In this document: positions 1 to 8,238 of the stretch, piece by piece
Numbering within the stretch: the first letter of the stretch is position 1
Layout of the letters: every line of letters starts with the position of its first letter
DNA from: Gracilimonas sp040904925
Lineage (GTDB): Bacteria; Bacteroidota; Rhodothermia; Balneolales; Balneolaceae
Direction: 5' to 3'
NCBI GenBank assembly: GCA_040904925.1
Contig: JBBDSP010000003.1
Span: 62,001 to 126,000, forward strand
Length of the DNA stretch: 64,000 nucleotides
Notes under the pieces: generated by a model
The model's database searches: none
Seen by the model: only the letters and a program-made list of their open reading frames with translations
What the model was told of the DNA's origin: nothing
Program-made: the position numbers and the translations under genes

Positions 1-334
1 TTTCCAGCACATTGGCGAAGCGACATACATCCTCATGAAGCTGCTTGTAGGTAATACTCCTACGAAATGAATCCGGGTGATTCGGCTCAAAAATAAAAGC
101 CGTTTTATTGCCAATGGTATTTAAATGGCGGTCGAGTGCATTCTCTGTGATATTGAGTTTGCCACCCTCAAACCATTTGATATCTGCATCCTTAAAGCTT
201 CCGGATTGTGTTTTATCCCATCGTTTACGCCAATAAAATGTGCCCGCCTCGTGATCCCAAAACTTCAAGCGATCCTTTTCACTTTCCTTAAATGTCTTCT
301 GATAGTCTTCAAATGATTTAATATTAAGCCACAT
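1..334 (-). CDS. acs: Acetyl-CoA synthetase, N-terminal part (cut by window edge)
   Basis: Reading the minus strand from an ATG at 334 gives an open frame that runs off the window (111 codons). The translation has the acetyl-CoA synthetase N-terminal domain: FWD near residue 24, then WF.GG.LN.T.NALDRHL, then a GNKTAFI.EP.. stretch and ITYKQLH.DVCRFAN near the edge. These are typical of AMP-forming acetate-CoA ligase, which activates acetate to acetyl-CoA in the cytosol through acetyl-AMP. The AMP-binding core and C-terminal lid lie outside the window, so completeness and activity cannot be judged. A related acyl-CoA or propionyl-CoA synthetase is the main alternative. Confidence 0.9.
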   Translation of the reverse strand, partial: MWLNIKSFEDYQKTFKESEKDRLKFWDHEAGTFYWRKRWDKTQSGSFKDADIKWFEGGKLNITENALDRHLNTIGNKTAFIFEPNHPDSFRRSITYKQLHEDVCRFANVLE

Positions 335-586
335 ACAATCCTTGGTTGGTTACTGATTTTGTTTGATGTTGAGGCTTTTTTGGCGGAGAATCAAGTAAAA
401 ACGCTTTTTTGAAAGGATTTTATCATTTTTTGAGAGTTAGGAGTGAACTCTTTTCTATGTTCAGAAATAAGATGTTGACTCCCTGCTTTCGATCAAGCTA
501 TCTATAAAGACTTCACAGAATGATTTGGTTTTTGCAATTGTTGGAAATAAAATAATTGACATACCCATAATTAGCCCAGACTAAAA

Positions 587-1195
587 ATGTGTTACAATCG
601 ATATTTTTTACCTGCTTTTATTTTTTTGATGCTTACTTCAGCCATATCCCCTGATTTGTTACACGCACAAAATGACACTTTTGACACCCAATATTACGCA
701 CAAAAGTCATTTGATCTCCAAAAAAAGGGGATGATTTTTCTGGGAAGTTGGGCAACTTTGAACATTTTAACCGGTACCGGTGGGTACTTTTTGAGCGAGC
801 ACGACACCAAATATTTTCATCAGATGAATGCGGGGTGGAACCTTGTAAATATTGGTATTGCCGGTTTTGCACTATATGGAATTTCCCAAACCGATATAAC
901 CTCACTTAGCTATACACAGTCACTTGGTGAATTGCAAAACTTGGATAAGATGTTACTATTTAATGCCGGATTGGATGTCGGCTATATGGCTGCAGGCGCT
1001 TGGCTATGGGAACGGGGAATACGCAAGAATTCAGAAAGACAAGTTGGATATGGGAAATCTTTGATTTTGCAGGGAGGCTTTCTCTTTACTTTTGATCTGA
1101 TTTTATATCTAATGCACTCACCTTATACTCAGGACCTGCTTCAACTGTCAGATAATTTTGAATTAACAGCATCAGGATTTAAAGTCTATTTTTAA
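587..1195 (+). CDS. Membrane protein of unknown function (DUF6992-like)
   Basis: The 202-residue product has an N-terminal signal peptide (hydrophobic stretch about 7-24, ending near HAQ) followed by about four hydrophobic segments around residues 48-66, 84-98, 122-140 and 158-174. A GGYFLSEHDTKYFHQMNAGW stretch sits between the first two, which resembles the conserved part of the DUF6992 family of Bacteroidota. No catalytic motif is visible and no function can be assigned. It stands alone, tail to tail with the sigma factor gene that ends 3 bases downstream. The 252 bases before it, up to the acetyl-CoA synthetase start, hold no gene I can support. Confidence 0.7.
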   Translation: MCYNRYFLPAFIFLMLTSAISPDLLHAQNDTFDTQYYAQKSFDLQKKGMIFLGSWATLNILTGTGGYFLSEHDTKYFHQMNAGWNLVNIGIAGFALYGISQTDITSLSYTQSLGELQNLDKMLLFNAGLDVGYMAAGAWLWERGIRKNSERQVGYGKSLILQGGFLFTFDLILYLMHSPYTQDLLQLSDNFELTASGFKVYF

Positions 1196-1197
1196 GC

Positions 1198-1770
1198 TTA
1201 TTGGTTTGATTTGCGCTTATAGCAATGGTGCAGTCGACTTAATATTCTGTGTTTTCGAGTCCGGACGTTCGCGTTAGACAGGTCAAATTCTTCTACCGCA
1301 TCATCAGTGGTCGCTTCGGGCCTATCCATAAAATACTCTATAAATTCCCTGGATTTCTTTCTAAGCTCATTCAGGCATTCCTCTAAAATCCGTTGCCTTT
1401 CTTTATCCAAAAGCTTCCTGAACTGCTCTTCCGGCTCATATACCTCGTTGAATGATTCTTCATCATACTCAAACTTGTGCTCTCTTTTAGCATAGCGAAG
1501 ATACTCATGCCGGCAAGATTTAATGAGGTAGCTAAAGATATACTTACTTTTTTTGATCTTATTCTTTCGGATCTGCTCAAATACATCCAGAAAAGCCTGC
1601 TGAACACATTCCTTGGCTGCATGTTCTTCTGCACTCATAACCACCTGAAGATAATCTTCTAACCTGGGGATCACTTCTGAAAGTAATTCACCGGCTTTTG
1701 CATCATCCCCTTTCTGGAGAGCCTCAACCAATTCCGAATAATCAACTCTAAGTTGTGCCAAACTAACCAA
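1198..1770 (-). CDS. ECF-type RNA polymerase sigma factor
   Basis: The 190-residue product has the two-domain layout of a short sigma-70 factor: region 2 at about residues 20-95 (the helix around AKECVQQAFLDVFEQIRK and the SYLIKSCRHEYLRY segment), an acidic linker at about 100-120, and region 4 at about 125-185 with an HTH ending in NVRTRKHRILSRL. It should direct RNA polymerase to a limited set of promoters. It is transcribed away from the small lipoprotein and TPR-CHAT genes, and a membrane TPR protein resembling an anti-sigma factor lies beyond them at 5742-6488. I infer that these form one signalling module. The promoter-like elements that would fit it lie on the other side of the gap and face the CHAT gene, so autoregulation is not evident. 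Confidence 0.85.
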   Translation of the reverse strand: MVSLAQLRVDYSELVEALQKGDDAKAGELLSEVIPRLEDYLQVVMSAEEHAAKECVQQAFLDVFEQIRKNKIKKSKYIFSYLIKSCRHEYLRYAKREHKFEYDEESFNEVYEPEEQFRKLLDKERQRILEECLNELRKKSREFIEYFMDRPEATTDDAVEEFDLSNANVRTRKHRILSRLHHCYKRKSNQ

Positions 1771-1951
1771 CCACTAATTAAAAATTTTTGTCAGTATAAT
1801 TCTGATAAAATCATTTTTCTTTCAAAGAATGTACTGTTCTCTTTGATATAACAAAATTATAACAAGCCCAATAATAAGTCATTTTTTTTGAATTATTAAT
1901 CCATTTTAATCTTTTAGTGGCAGCTATAAATATTAAAATTTAGATTAAGTG

Positions 1952-1979
1952 TGTAACAATTCACTACAGTATCACTCTT
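1952..1979 (+). promoter_or_regulatory. Candidate ECF promoter, copy 1 (TGTAACAA-N15-CTCTT)
   Basis: TGTAACAA begins at 1952 and CTCTT begins at 1975, an offset of 23 bases. The same pair with the same offset occurs at 2032 on this strand and at 6649 on the minus strand, with one further copy at 6732 offset by 24. The arrangement fits the -35 and -10 boxes of a sigma factor with a 15-base spacer. That the adjacent ECF factor uses it is inference. Confidence 0.5.
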
Positions 1980-2031
1980 TTACTGGAGTATAAATATGTC
2001 TTTAAACATATAAATTACTTTATAATAAATA

Positions 2032-2060
2032 TGTAACAATTGGTGATCTATTACCTCTTG
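2032..2060 (+). promoter_or_regulatory. Candidate ECF promoter, copy 2
   Basis: TGTAACAA starts at 2032 and CTCTTG at 2055, again 23 bases apart. The putative -10 box ends 37 bases before the ATG of the first small lipoprotein, a normal promoter distance. Copy 1 lies exactly 80 bases upstream. Confidence 0.5.
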
Positions 2061-2097
2061 TACTTAACCTAAAGTTTAAACTAAAAATACTACTATC

Positions 2098-2287
2098 ATG
2101 AAATCACTTAAATCTACCATCGCCCTGTTATCNNNNNNNNNNNNNNNNNNNNNNNNNNNNNNNNNNNNNNNNNNNNNNNNNNNNNNNNNNNNNNNNNNNN
2201 NNNNNNNNNNNNNNNNNNNNNNNNNNNNNNNNCGTGTTCACCGGCGGCAACGACGTGGAACCAATTGTTGAAAAACCTGTCTGGTAA
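2098..2287 (+). CDS. Small lipoprotein, tandem copy 1 (interrupted by assembly gap)
   Basis: The first 35 bases and the last 55 bases are identical to the intact copy at 2336-2527, including the upstream CTAAAAATACTACTATC leader. Between them stands a run of exactly 100 N (2133-2232). The intact copy has 102 bases in the corresponding place, so this is probably a full second copy of the same 63-residue lipoprotein, but the N run is a placeholder and may hide a different length or further repeat units. Its function is unknown; see the intact copy. Confidence 0.6.
2133..2232. other. Assembly gap (100 N)
   Basis: A run of exactly 100 N, the usual size for a gap of unknown length. It lies inside one unit of a tandem duplication of about 240 bases, which is a common cause of assembly failure, so copy number here is uncertain. 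Confidence 0.95.
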
Positions 2288-2335
2288 ATACCAACTCTCT
2301 ACTAACCTAATACAAAAACTAAAAATACTACTATC

Positions 2336-2527
2336 ATGAAATCACTTAAATCTACCATCGCCCTGTTATCTATCGTTGCTCTTTCTTTCGGATGTGCTTC
2401 CGTTACGGATGCTTCCCTGACTGAGGAACTCCAGCAAGAACCTTCTGTGGAAACCAACACTCCGGACAACAGCGTGTTCACCGGCGGCAACGACGTGGAA
2501 CCAATTGTTGAAAAACCTGTCTGGTAA
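2336..2527 (+). CDS. Small lipoprotein, tandem copy 2
   Basis: A 63-residue product with a lipoprotein signal peptide: basic start, hydrophobic core at about 7-18 and lipobox LSFGC, so the mature protein should begin at Cys20 and be lipid-anchored. The mature part is only 44 residues, acidic (EELQQE, ETNTPDN, NDVEP), ends in PVW and has no domain I recognise. It duplicates the gene just upstream and precedes the TPR-CHAT gene by 64 bases. Position suggests a partner, sensor or substrate of the CHAT protein, but nothing in the sequence proves this. No promoter is evident in the 48 bases before it, so cotranscription with copy 1 is likely. Confidence 0.65.
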   Translation: MKSLKSTIALLSIVALSFGCASVTDASLTEELQQEPSVETNTPDNSVFTGGNDVEPIVEKPVW

Positions 2528-2591
2528 TTCATGCTTACAATTAGTTATTATGGCACTTTTAGCATAACAATGTATTAATCATTTTAATCAA

Positions 2592-5500
2592 GTGACTATA
2601 CTTTATATCCTGTTATTTTTATTTACACTTCCGGATTCTATAGATATTGAATCCAATACAAACGAACAGCTCGAGCATTATGCAAATAATATTGACTCAG
2701 GTGATAATTATGTCTCCAATTTATGGGCGTTAACAGAATTAGTTTCTTTAAACTGTAAATATTTAGAACAGGCAAAAGCTAGCATTGAGTCTTTCGAGTT
2801 TTTACCGAAGATTACATGTGAAAATTACAATGATCATGAAATATCCAAATTAGTTCTTGACTATTGGCCAGAGGATATAAAACAAACACTCCATAAAATT
2901 ACCGAAGAGTACTCTCTGATTACAGAAAATGAATTGGACTTTGGGGCCAATCCCTTCTTACACTACCAGGTGCTTTTTGGGAGAATGGCATCATACCAAG
3001 ATGGTTACTTAGAAGAAGCAATTGATGTATGGATTCAAAAGGCCAACAATGCATCCGGTCGAAAAAATATAGAATTTGGAATTTTACTTTCAAATATAAT
3101 TGCAGCAGCATTCACTATTGACCGCTACGAAATTGTGAACAGATTCGCTGAAAGCTTTTTGAATCACACTCGCTTTCCTAATTCAATAAATAAATTAAGA
3201 GTCTATGGTGCTATTGATTACTCCTATTATATATATGGAGGTTATGATCAATCTCTAAGCCTCCAAAGAAAACACTCCCTCCCACTTGCTGAGTTTTTAG
3301 GTGAAAGAGAACAAGTTACCAATATAAAAACTAGACAAGGTGCATACCTTTTTGCTCTGGGTAAATATGAAGAGTCAAAAAATATTTATGAAGAATTATA
3401 TGCTGATTCAGCAAGCTTTGAAAATCAACACTCACTTTTCACAAATCTTGGGGTTAACTATTTAAAGCTTGGACAAGCAAATAAATATATATCCTTTCAA
3501 CTAAGGGCATTAGATGAAGACATTGAAAATTATAAGAGCAAACTTCAAATTTATAGAAATTTATTTGTTTACTACGTTTCTATAAAAGACGAAAATTCAG
3601 CATTAGATTATATTGATAAAGCTAGAATAGTCGCTAAGGAAAACGCTGATACAACAGAATTAGCATTAATTGACTCTTACCTAGGGACTTATTATTGGTC
3701 TGCTTTGAAAGATCATGATAAAGCATTGACACATTTAAATTCGGCAGAACAAGTGTTGAATTCAGAACAAAATTATTCCAGGTATAAAAACTTACTAGTT
3801 GAAAAGGGACAAATTCTTATAAACATCGATTCTCTTGAAACTGCTGAGAATATTTTTAACAGAGTTAAGGAGCTCTCCCTTTCTACTTCTTCTACCCCTG
3901 ACTATGTTGATGCATTAGTAAATCTTACAGAAATTCATTTAAAAAGAGGGGAACTTGATCAGGCTGCTTCAAATCTTGAAGAGATCAAACTTTATTCTCT
4001 GAATGATTTAGATTTCCAGCTCCTTACCAAATACTATACGGTCAAAGCAAACTACCTATCTGCTTCCGGGGATAAAAGGGCAGCTATAACAGAACTTGAA
4101 CCTGTTTTGGACCAGGTTATAGATAGAGCAAAAAACAATACTGACTCACAACAAGGGTACTGGTCAGTTGAGGATGAATATCTTGATGCTTTTGAGCTTT
4201 TAGTTGGCTTATATATCAATAATGATCAGCCTGAGAAAGCACTTTTACTCTTAGATCAGCTGAAGACTATCAATGATGCGGCTTTATATAATAGTCCACT
4301 GGTAAAAGCGGCAAAACTTTCAGAAGGAGAATTAGCTGAAGAAAAACGACTCAACGAAAAATTACAATCACTCAGAAAAAGATATCTGAATGCCACCGAA
4401 GACGAGCGTTTTACAATCAAAACAGAGATCGACCGCACATCTGCATTAAGAGAACAAATATTAGCTGAGGTGAATCTGAATAAGGAAACTGCGCTTCCTC
4501 CTGTGTGGTCTATTCAGCGCTCAATTCAGCCTGAAGAATTAATAGTTCATTTTACCGAGATAGGTACAAAATTGTATGTGTCTTATCTGACACAAAATGA
4601 TATTGATATTCGCATATTTGATTTTTCAAATGAAGTTCAGGAAACATTTAATCAGACTGCTGATGAATTGGCTTCCGGAAGAACAAACTTAAATCATCTT
4701 TATGATATATATGAACTACTCGGACTCAAAGACTTGCCTACAGATTACTCTAATGTGTCAGTGATACCTGATAATTCTTTGTACCGAATTCCTTTGGAAG
4801 TATTACCTACCAAAAAGCCCTCCTCGGCCTTCAGCTTTGGAAGCAGTCACTACTTAATTGAAGATTTTTCATTTCGGTATTTTACCTCTCTTAAGGAATT
4901 TGAGAACAATCGAAGGTCATTTACAACCTCTGTTCAACACGATTTCAGTGGATTTGCCATATCAGATTTCTCAGGATTTGAGGGAAGCAATCTTCCTTCT
5001 TTACCCTTTGCAACCGTCGAGAATACTAATATTAATTTGGCTCTCACTTCCTTGCAAAACAAGCGGATGTATAATGGTGATGAAGCAACTAAAGAGGTTT
5101 TTAAAAGTCAGGTAGGTTCTTCACGCTTGGTACATGTGGCAACTCACAGTGAAGTTTCTGAACAGGATCCTTTGTTTTCGACGATCTATCTGAAAAACTC
5201 AAATCCACTTGATACCTTAGAATCTGATCAGGCTTTATATGCCTACGAATTATTCGACACTCCACTGAACAGTGAATTTATCATGCTTAATTCATGCAGC
5301 TCCGGTTCAGGAAGCTATATTCAGGGAAGTGGTGTTATGGGTATCAGTCGGGCTTTGAGATATGCCGGAGCTAAGAGCCTGGCTTTAAACTTATGGTCTG
5401 TTAATGACAAAGTAGCCTCAGAATTTGCAACCGATTTTTATAGCTATCTGAATGAAGGGATTACAAAAAGCGAAGCTATCAGAAAAGCTAAGCTAAATCA

Positions 5501-5666
5501 GCTGAAAAAAGCTAATGCCAATCCTCATTTCTGGGGTGCTTATATGCTAATTGGCAACCCCTCTCCTATTACTGATGATCCTTCTGAAAACGGATTTTTA
5601 CTCTTCTCTCTTTTAACTTTCACAGCAATATTTGCAGGGTTTTCAACCTACTACAAGGCAGCTTAA
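2592..5666 (+). CDS. TPR-CHAT protein, putative periplasmic cysteine protease
   Basis: A protein of 1024 residues starting at GTG, followed by a hydrophobic secretion signal (about 2-14). Residues about 220-600 are a series of TPR-like helical repeats (Y-x-x-A-L-x-x motifs), then a charged coiled segment (about 575-630). The C-terminal CHAT domain (about 680-1000) retains the caspase-like dyad: His852 in VHVATHSE and Cys902 in MLNSCSSGSG; the family signatures AGAKSLALNLWSVND and HFWGAYMLIGNP follow. A final hydrophobic stretch (about 1002-1020) suggests a membrane anchor at the C-terminus. CHAT proteins are a known clan CD peptidase group, often with TPRs. Its place between an ECF sigma factor, small lipoproteins and a membrane TPR protein suggests a role in envelope signalling; the substrate is unknown. 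Confidence 0.85.
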   Translation: MTILYILLFLFTLPDSIDIESNTNEQLEHYANNIDSGDNYVSNLWALTELVSLNCKYLEQAKASIESFEFLPKITCENYNDHEISKLVLDYWPEDIKQTLHKITEEYSLITENELDFGANPFLHYQVLFGRMASYQDGYLEEAIDVWIQKANNASGRKNIEFGILLSNIIAAAFTIDRYEIVNRFAESFLNHTRFPNSINKLRVYGAIDYSYYIYGGYDQSLSLQRKHSLPLAEFLGEREQVTNIKTRQGAYLFALGKYEESKNIYEELYADSASFENQHSLFTNLGVNYLKLGQANKYISFQLRALDEDIENYKSKLQIYRNLFVYYVSIKDENSALDYIDKARIVAKENADTTELALIDSYLGTYYWSALKDHDKALTHLNSAEQVLNSEQNYSRYKNLLVEKGQILINIDSLETAENIFNRVKELSLSTSSTPDYVDALVNLTEIHLKRGELDQAASNLEEIKLYSLNDLDFQLLTKYYTVKANYLSASGDKRAAITELEPVLDQVIDRAKNNTDSQQGYWSVEDEYLDAFELLVGLYINNDQPEKALLLLDQLKTINDAALYNSPLVKAAKLSEGELAEEKRLNEKLQSLRKRYLNATEDERFTIKTEIDRTSALREQILAEVNLNKETALPPVWSIQRSIQPEELIVHFTEIGTKLYVSYLTQNDIDIRIFDFSNEVQETFNQTADELASGRTNLNHLYDIYELLGLKDLPTDYSNVSVIPDNSLYRIPLEVLPTKKPSSAFSFGSSHYLIEDFSFRYFTSLKEFENNRRSFTTSVQHDFSGFAISDFSGFEGSNLPSLPFATVENTNINLALTSLQNKRMYNGDEATKEVFKSQVGSSRLVHVATHSEVSEQDPLFSTIYLKNSNPLDTLESDQALYAYELFDTPLNSEFIMLNSCSSGSGSYIQGSGVMGISRALRYAGAKSLALNLWSVNDKVASEFATDFYSYLNEGITKSEAIRKAKLNQLKKANANPHFWGAYMLIGNPSPITDDPSENGFLLFSLLTFTAIFAGFSTYYKAA

Positions 5667-5741
5667 AACTGCTCATTATTCTTCAGGGTAGTAATAAGAA
5701 CCCAAAAAAATATGGTCGACTAGCTAAAAGTCGTTGTCAGC

Positions 5742-6488
5742 TTATTTAGCAGTAACGTTTTTAAGTGCATCAACATACGTTTTTGCAACACGGCTGTATG
5801 CTCCATTGAGCTCATAAGCTTTACGGAATGCTTCTTCTGCCTCATCAAGCCGGTCTAACTGGAAATAAGTGTTTCCTAAAAACCAGTATCCTTTTTCAAG
5901 AGTAAGAATTTCAATTTCATCTTGTGAGATCACAATGTTGAAATTCTCGATAGAGGAAGAATAATTGCCATTATTGTATTGAATGGACCCAAGACTAAGA
6001 GCTATTTCGGCAACTAGCTGAGGTTCTTCGGTTTCTTCAAGTTCTGCCTGCAGGAGAGATATTGCTTCTTCCACATCACCACCTGTAGCTAAACGAATAG
6101 CCTCACGAATCACTTCGCTTGTAACTGTTTCTGAGATCCCTGTGGCATCCCTCACTACATCAAGGCCAATTTGCTCAACAGGATTTACTGAGATACTGTT
6201 GGTGGTATTTATATTCATCACCCCAATAACCCCTGCGATCAAAATAACCGCGGCTGCAGCGGCATAGCGAATAGCTGTCTGGAAAGAATGAATTTTTGCT
6301 GAAGGTTGCTCTGCTTTCTTGCCGTCAATAATTGCCTTCAAATTTACTACGCTCTTCATGTAATCCAAATAATAGTCATCTTGGATTAACTCGGCCCACA
6401 ATTCATCTGTTTGTTCTGCATCTAACTTCCCATTAACATACAGATCAATTTTCCTCTCCAGCTCTTTATTTACTTTACTTTCTATCAT
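5742..6488 (-). CDS. Single-pass membrane protein with TPRs, putative anti-sigma factor
   Basis: The 248-residue product has a cytosolic helical N-terminus (1-60, LYVNGKLDAEQTDELW and following), one membrane segment at about 72-92 (rich in Ala, Val, Ile), and a periplasmic C-terminal part with TPR-like repeats (about 120-245, e.g. LGSIQYNNGNYSSSIENF and LGNTYFQLDRLDEAEEAF). This topology, helical inside, one span, protein-interaction repeats outside, is what anti-sigma factors of Bacteroidota-type ECF systems look like, although the zinc-binding anti-sigma motif is absent. It lies tail to tail with the TPR-CHAT gene. Two minus-strand copies of the TGTAACAA/CTCTTG element lie upstream. Anti-sigma function is inferred from context and shape. 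Confidence 0.65.
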   Translation of the reverse strand: MIESKVNKELERKIDLYVNGKLDAEQTDELWAELIQDDYYLDYMKSVVNLKAIIDGKKAEQPSAKIHSFQTAIRYAAAAAVILIAGVIGVMNINTTNSISVNPVEQIGLDVVRDATGISETVTSEVIREAIRLATGGDVEEAISLLQAELEETEEPQLVAEIALSLGSIQYNNGNYSSSIENFNIVISQDEIEILTLEKGYWFLGNTYFQLDRLDEAEEAFRKAYELNGAYSRVAKTYVDALKNVTAK

Positions 6489-6620
6489 TTTAGTTTGTGA
6501 TTATATGATTACTAACTGATTGTAAATGTTATTTTAGAACGCCCCCGATAACCCAATAAATATCAGCCGGCGTTCTTGTGTTTTGACTTTATAATACTAC
6601 CCAAGTCATATTATTTATGT

Positions 6621-6649
6621 CAAGAGTGATTAACTCTTCATTTGTTACA
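6621..6649 (-). promoter_or_regulatory. Candidate ECF promoter, copy 3
   Basis: On the minus strand TGTAACAA starts at 6649 and CTCTTG at 6626, offset 23 as in the copies at 1952 and 2032. It points towards the membrane TPR gene, whose ATG lies 133 bases further on. Confidence 0.45.
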
Positions 6650-6702
6650 CTAATATTTCATATTTCTTAAAAATTATTTTTAGCATCTGCTTTTCTTATT
6701 AT

Positions 6703-6732
6703 CAAGAGTATTTTTAACCCAACTTTGTTACA
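6703..6732 (-). promoter_or_regulatory. Candidate ECF promoter, copy 4
   Basis: On the minus strand TGTAACAA starts at 6732 and CTCTTG at 6708, offset 24. It lies 83 bases upstream of copy 3, mirroring the 80-base spacing of copies 1 and 2. It is the farthest from its gene and may be a regulator site instead of a promoter. Confidence 0.4.
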
Positions 6733-6783
6733 ATTAAATTACCTGATAACGCCAATATTAGGCGATTCTAATCAACTGACTTT

Positions 6784-8238
6784 ATGACCTTTATCTATAA
6801 ATTGATTCTATTTCTCATTAGTTGCCTTTTTATAAGCTCTTGTAGTCAGAAGACTAACATTGAAGGAACCTTAGATTATGCAGGAAATGCTGATCTTATT
6901 TTACAGGAAAAACCAATTCACTATAAATATGCGCCCGTTGAAGCAGAAACACTGTCCATCTCTGATGATGGAACATTCAAGCTTTCTTTAATTGAAGATC
7001 AACCCTCCCTTCAAACAATTCGAATCAATGATGGAGTTTATCCTATTTATTTAATTCCTGATATTGACCTCAACATTCAAATTACCCGTTCTGATTTTCC
7101 TCAAAATGTCCAAGTTGTAGGTTATCCCGAAAATTGGGCTGAAAAATATGATGCCTATCTAAAGGAAATTGACGAACTGGATTCAGAGATATTACAGGAG
7201 GTTGAAAAGATCAAAGTTGGGAATCCAAATCGCCTGACGGAATTGAGTAAACAAAAATATGAGATCGCCCAAAAACACCTTCAGAATACTCCTTTTGATG
7301 ATTACTATCTGAAATCTATCGGAGAGCATCTCGTTTTCAAAGTTCGCTCCATAGAGTATAATGACCGGAACTTCAGTAGCTTTGATGCAGACTCAGCACG
7401 GGATGCTGTATTCGAGGAAGCCGATTCATTAAACTTCTTTAGTGTTGAATCGCTAAAAGCTCAACGAGCCGGGATACGGGATTTTGCCCATTATTATGCC
7501 CGCACATTTGGTATCTATGACAGTGTGAAGGCCGCGCACGAAATGGATCTGTCTGAATATGATATCAAAAGGGTGTCTTATGATGAACTCAATGAAAAAC
7601 GCCTTCAGGTCTTAGACCATATTGATGATCGCGACGCCTTAGCCCACGCCCGAATGTATCTGGTCGCTGAGCGGATCGGAGAACAGTCATTGGATATTGC
7701 AACTCCAAGCTACGAGCAATACCTCGAAGAGTTTTCGGATTATCCCGAATACACTGAATTTCTGAGATATTTTTATAACGAGATCAAATCAGTTTCTCCG
7801 GGGCAACCGGCAGTTCCGTTTGCTATTCCCGATATTGACGGAAATATCCATACTATGGAAGATTACCGGGGCAAATTTGTACTGCTTGATTTCTGGGCAG
7901 GATGGTGTCAGCCGTGTCTTGATGAATTTCCTCACATGCGTGATATCTATGAAAAATATTCCAGAGAGGACCTTGAGATCGTTGCCATTTCGAATGAAGT
8001 GGACAGCCTGGTTTGGGTTCAGGATATTCGCCGATTTGAGAATCCCTGGATTCAGCTATACAGCGGAGATGGATTTCAGGAAGAAACGTTCAAAGCTTAC
8101 AAAGGTGGCGGAATCCCCTTTTATATTTTAATTGACCCTGATGGAAAAATTGCACGATATAACGATATTCGAGCCTCTTTTAATTTTACCACTGTTTTTG
8201 ACTCCTTATTAACTGAATACAAAAATTCACAAGAATGA
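6784..8238 (+). CDS. TlpA-like thioredoxin-fold lipoprotein
   Basis: A 484-residue lipoprotein: hydrophobic signal and lipobox ISSC give lipidation at about Cys20. Residues about 22-115 form a beta-rich N-terminal domain like the DUF4369 region of Bacteroidota TlpA proteins, residues 120-335 are helical, and residues about 340-480 are a thioredoxin fold with the active site WAGWCQPC (Cys375 and Cys378). The family reduces or isomerises disulfides of envelope proteins. It is the first gene of a three-gene operon in which each gene overlaps the next by four bases, with a GH3 hydrolase and an HD hydrolase. Substrate unknown. Confidence 0.85.
   Translation: MTFIYKLILFLISCLFISSCSQKTNIEGTLDYAGNADLILQEKPIHYKYAPVEAETLSISDDGTFKLSLIEDQPSLQTIRINDGVYPIYLIPDIDLNIQITRSDFPQNVQVVGYPENWAEKYDAYLKEIDELDSEILQEVEKIKVGNPNRLTELSKQKYEIAQKHLQNTPFDDYYLKSIGEHLVFKVRSIEYNDRNFSSFDADSARDAVFEEADSLNFFSVESLKAQRAGIRDFAHYYARTFGIYDSVKAAHEMDLSEYDIKRVSYDELNEKRLQVLDHIDDRDALAHARMYLVAERIGEQSLDIATPSYEQYLEEFSDYPEYTEFLRYFYNEIKSVSPGQPAVPFAIPDIDGNIHTMEDYRGKFVLLDFWAGWCQPCLDEFPHMRDIYEKYSREDLEIVAISNEVDSLVWVQDIRRFENPWIQLYSGDGFQEETFKAYKGGGIPFYILIDPDGKIARYNDIRASFNFTTVFDSLLTEYKNSQE

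Larger units (their letters stand above)
1771..2097. promoter_or_regulatory. AT-rich divergent control region between sigma factor and lipoprotein genes
   Basis: This gap of 327 bases has no gene that I can support. It is strongly AT-rich and separates the sigma factor gene on the minus strand from the first small lipoprotein on the plus strand. It carries two plus-strand copies of a bipartite element, TGTAACAA then CTCTT at a constant offset, described as separate entries. Confidence 0.6.

Noticed and set aside
2133..2232. Run of N as a biological feature
   Set aside because: It is exactly 100 bases, the usual assembly-gap placeholder.
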